This document shows positions 7,091-7,237 of a stretch of 7,237 nucleotides of DNA, in pieces (the stretch's first letter is position 1; each line of letters begins with the position of its first letter). Location: contig CALEMD010000129.1 in assembly GCA_937902945.1 (NCBI GenBank), positions 1-7,237 of the forward strand, in the 5' to 3' direction. Made by a program: the position numbers and the translations under genes. The DNA comes from an uncultured Erysipelotrichaceae bacterium. GTDB lineage: Bacteria > Bacillota_I > Bacilli_A > Erysipelotrichales > Erysipelotrichaceae. The notes below the pieces were generated by a model that did no database searches, was not told the DNA's origin, and saw only the letters and a list, made by a program, of their open reading frames with translations.

Positions 7091-7096
7091 TATATA
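7091..7096 (-). promoter_or_regulatory. Predicted -10 element of the pst-pho promoter
   Basis: TATATA on the minus strand (4/6 to TATAAT) lies 8 nt downstream of the nearest Pho box and implies a transcription start near 7084. No good TTGACA-like -35 is present at the right spacing; the TTTACA Pho box occupies that region. This is the layout of an activator-dependent Pho promoter in which PhoP binding replaces a strong -35. Confidence 0.5.
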
Positions 7097-7104
7097 AGCC
7101 TGAA

Positions 7105-7154
7105 TGTTAAATGTATGTAAAATTTTACATTTGCATAATTGGACAATCTGTTAA
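7105..7154 (-). promoter_or_regulatory. PhoP-binding region (Pho boxes) upstream of pstS
   Basis: Minus-strand hexamers matching the Bacillus-type Pho box TT(A/T/C)ACA are TTTACA (7116-7121) and TTAACA (7105-7110), separated by exactly 5 nt (11-nt period). A further TTAACA (7149-7154) lies 33 nt, three periods, upstream of the first, so all three are on the same helical phase. Relative to the proposed start they lie at about -37, -26 and -70, the usual PhoP-P activation zone. The TTTACA copy is half of a perfect 16-bp palindrome at 7115-7130. The two intermediate positions expected for a continuous array do not match. Confidence 0.6.
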
Positions 7155-7237
7155 ATTCTGATCTGTTTTATTGCAAATTTTTTGGGGTGAATTGAAAAAG
7201 TAAATTCCACAGACGGGTAATAAAGTTAAAACCGGAA
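7155..7237. other. AT-rich intergenic sequence at the right edge, no gene seen
   Basis: This stretch has no convincing open frame or terminator hairpin. It probably continues the upstream regulatory region of pstS. A weak plus-strand promoter-like pair (TTGAAA at 7192-7197 and GGTAAT at 7216-7221, 18-nt spacing) was seen, but it is too poor to call. Confidence 0.5.

Noticed and set aside
7192..7223. Divergent plus-strand promoter at the right edge
   Set aside because: The best -35/-10 pairs have weak hexamers or 20-nt spacing, and the downstream gene, if any, is outside the window.

Overview
The window carries a nearly complete Pho regulon cluster, all on the minus strand, read right to left: pstS, pstC, pstA, pstB, phoU, phoP (phoB-type response regulator) and phoR. 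A patatin-like phospholipase gene follows and runs off the left edge. A lipoprotein PstS, AGGAGG-type ribosome binding sites, TT(A/T)ACA Pho boxes of the Bacillus kind, modest GC content and the gene order point to a low-to-mid-GC member of the Bacillota. The patatin N-terminus and codon use would fit an Erysipelotrichia- or Clostridia-like gut or oral anaerobe, but that finer placement is a guess.

Layout: 7032-7237 is a non-coding leader with in-phase Pho boxes, a -10 element and a short 5' UTR. pstS (6213-7031) encodes the phosphate-binding lipoprotein. A 59-bp gap with a strong GC-rich hairpin separates it from the permease genes. From pstC to phoR every junction is a 4-nt ATGA overlap (five in a row), so these six genes form one tightly coupled translational unit. 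After phoR a 44-bp gap leads to the patatin gene, which appears to have its own promoter and no ribosome binding site.

How it works: PstS captures phosphate outside the membrane, PstC and PstA form the channel, and PstB supplies ATP hydrolysis. PhoU links transporter state to the PhoR kinase, and PhoR phosphorylates PhoP. Phosphorylated PhoP would act back on the Pho boxes in front of pstS.

The main anomaly is in pstC. The reading frame breaks at about 5861-5866, in the segment joining the second membrane helix to the conserved permease core. Both halves are otherwise well conserved. Comparison with PstA in the same window suggests about five codons are affected, consistent with a small deletion of roughly 13 nt, or else a single-base loss in a C4 run. 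As written, the transporter would be broken, which normally derepresses the Pho response. The other points of note are the predicted leaderless patatin transcript, the palindromic Pho box region and the pstS-pstC hairpin. I see no mobile element, CRISPR array, tRNA or rRNA, and no sign of a wholly new system.
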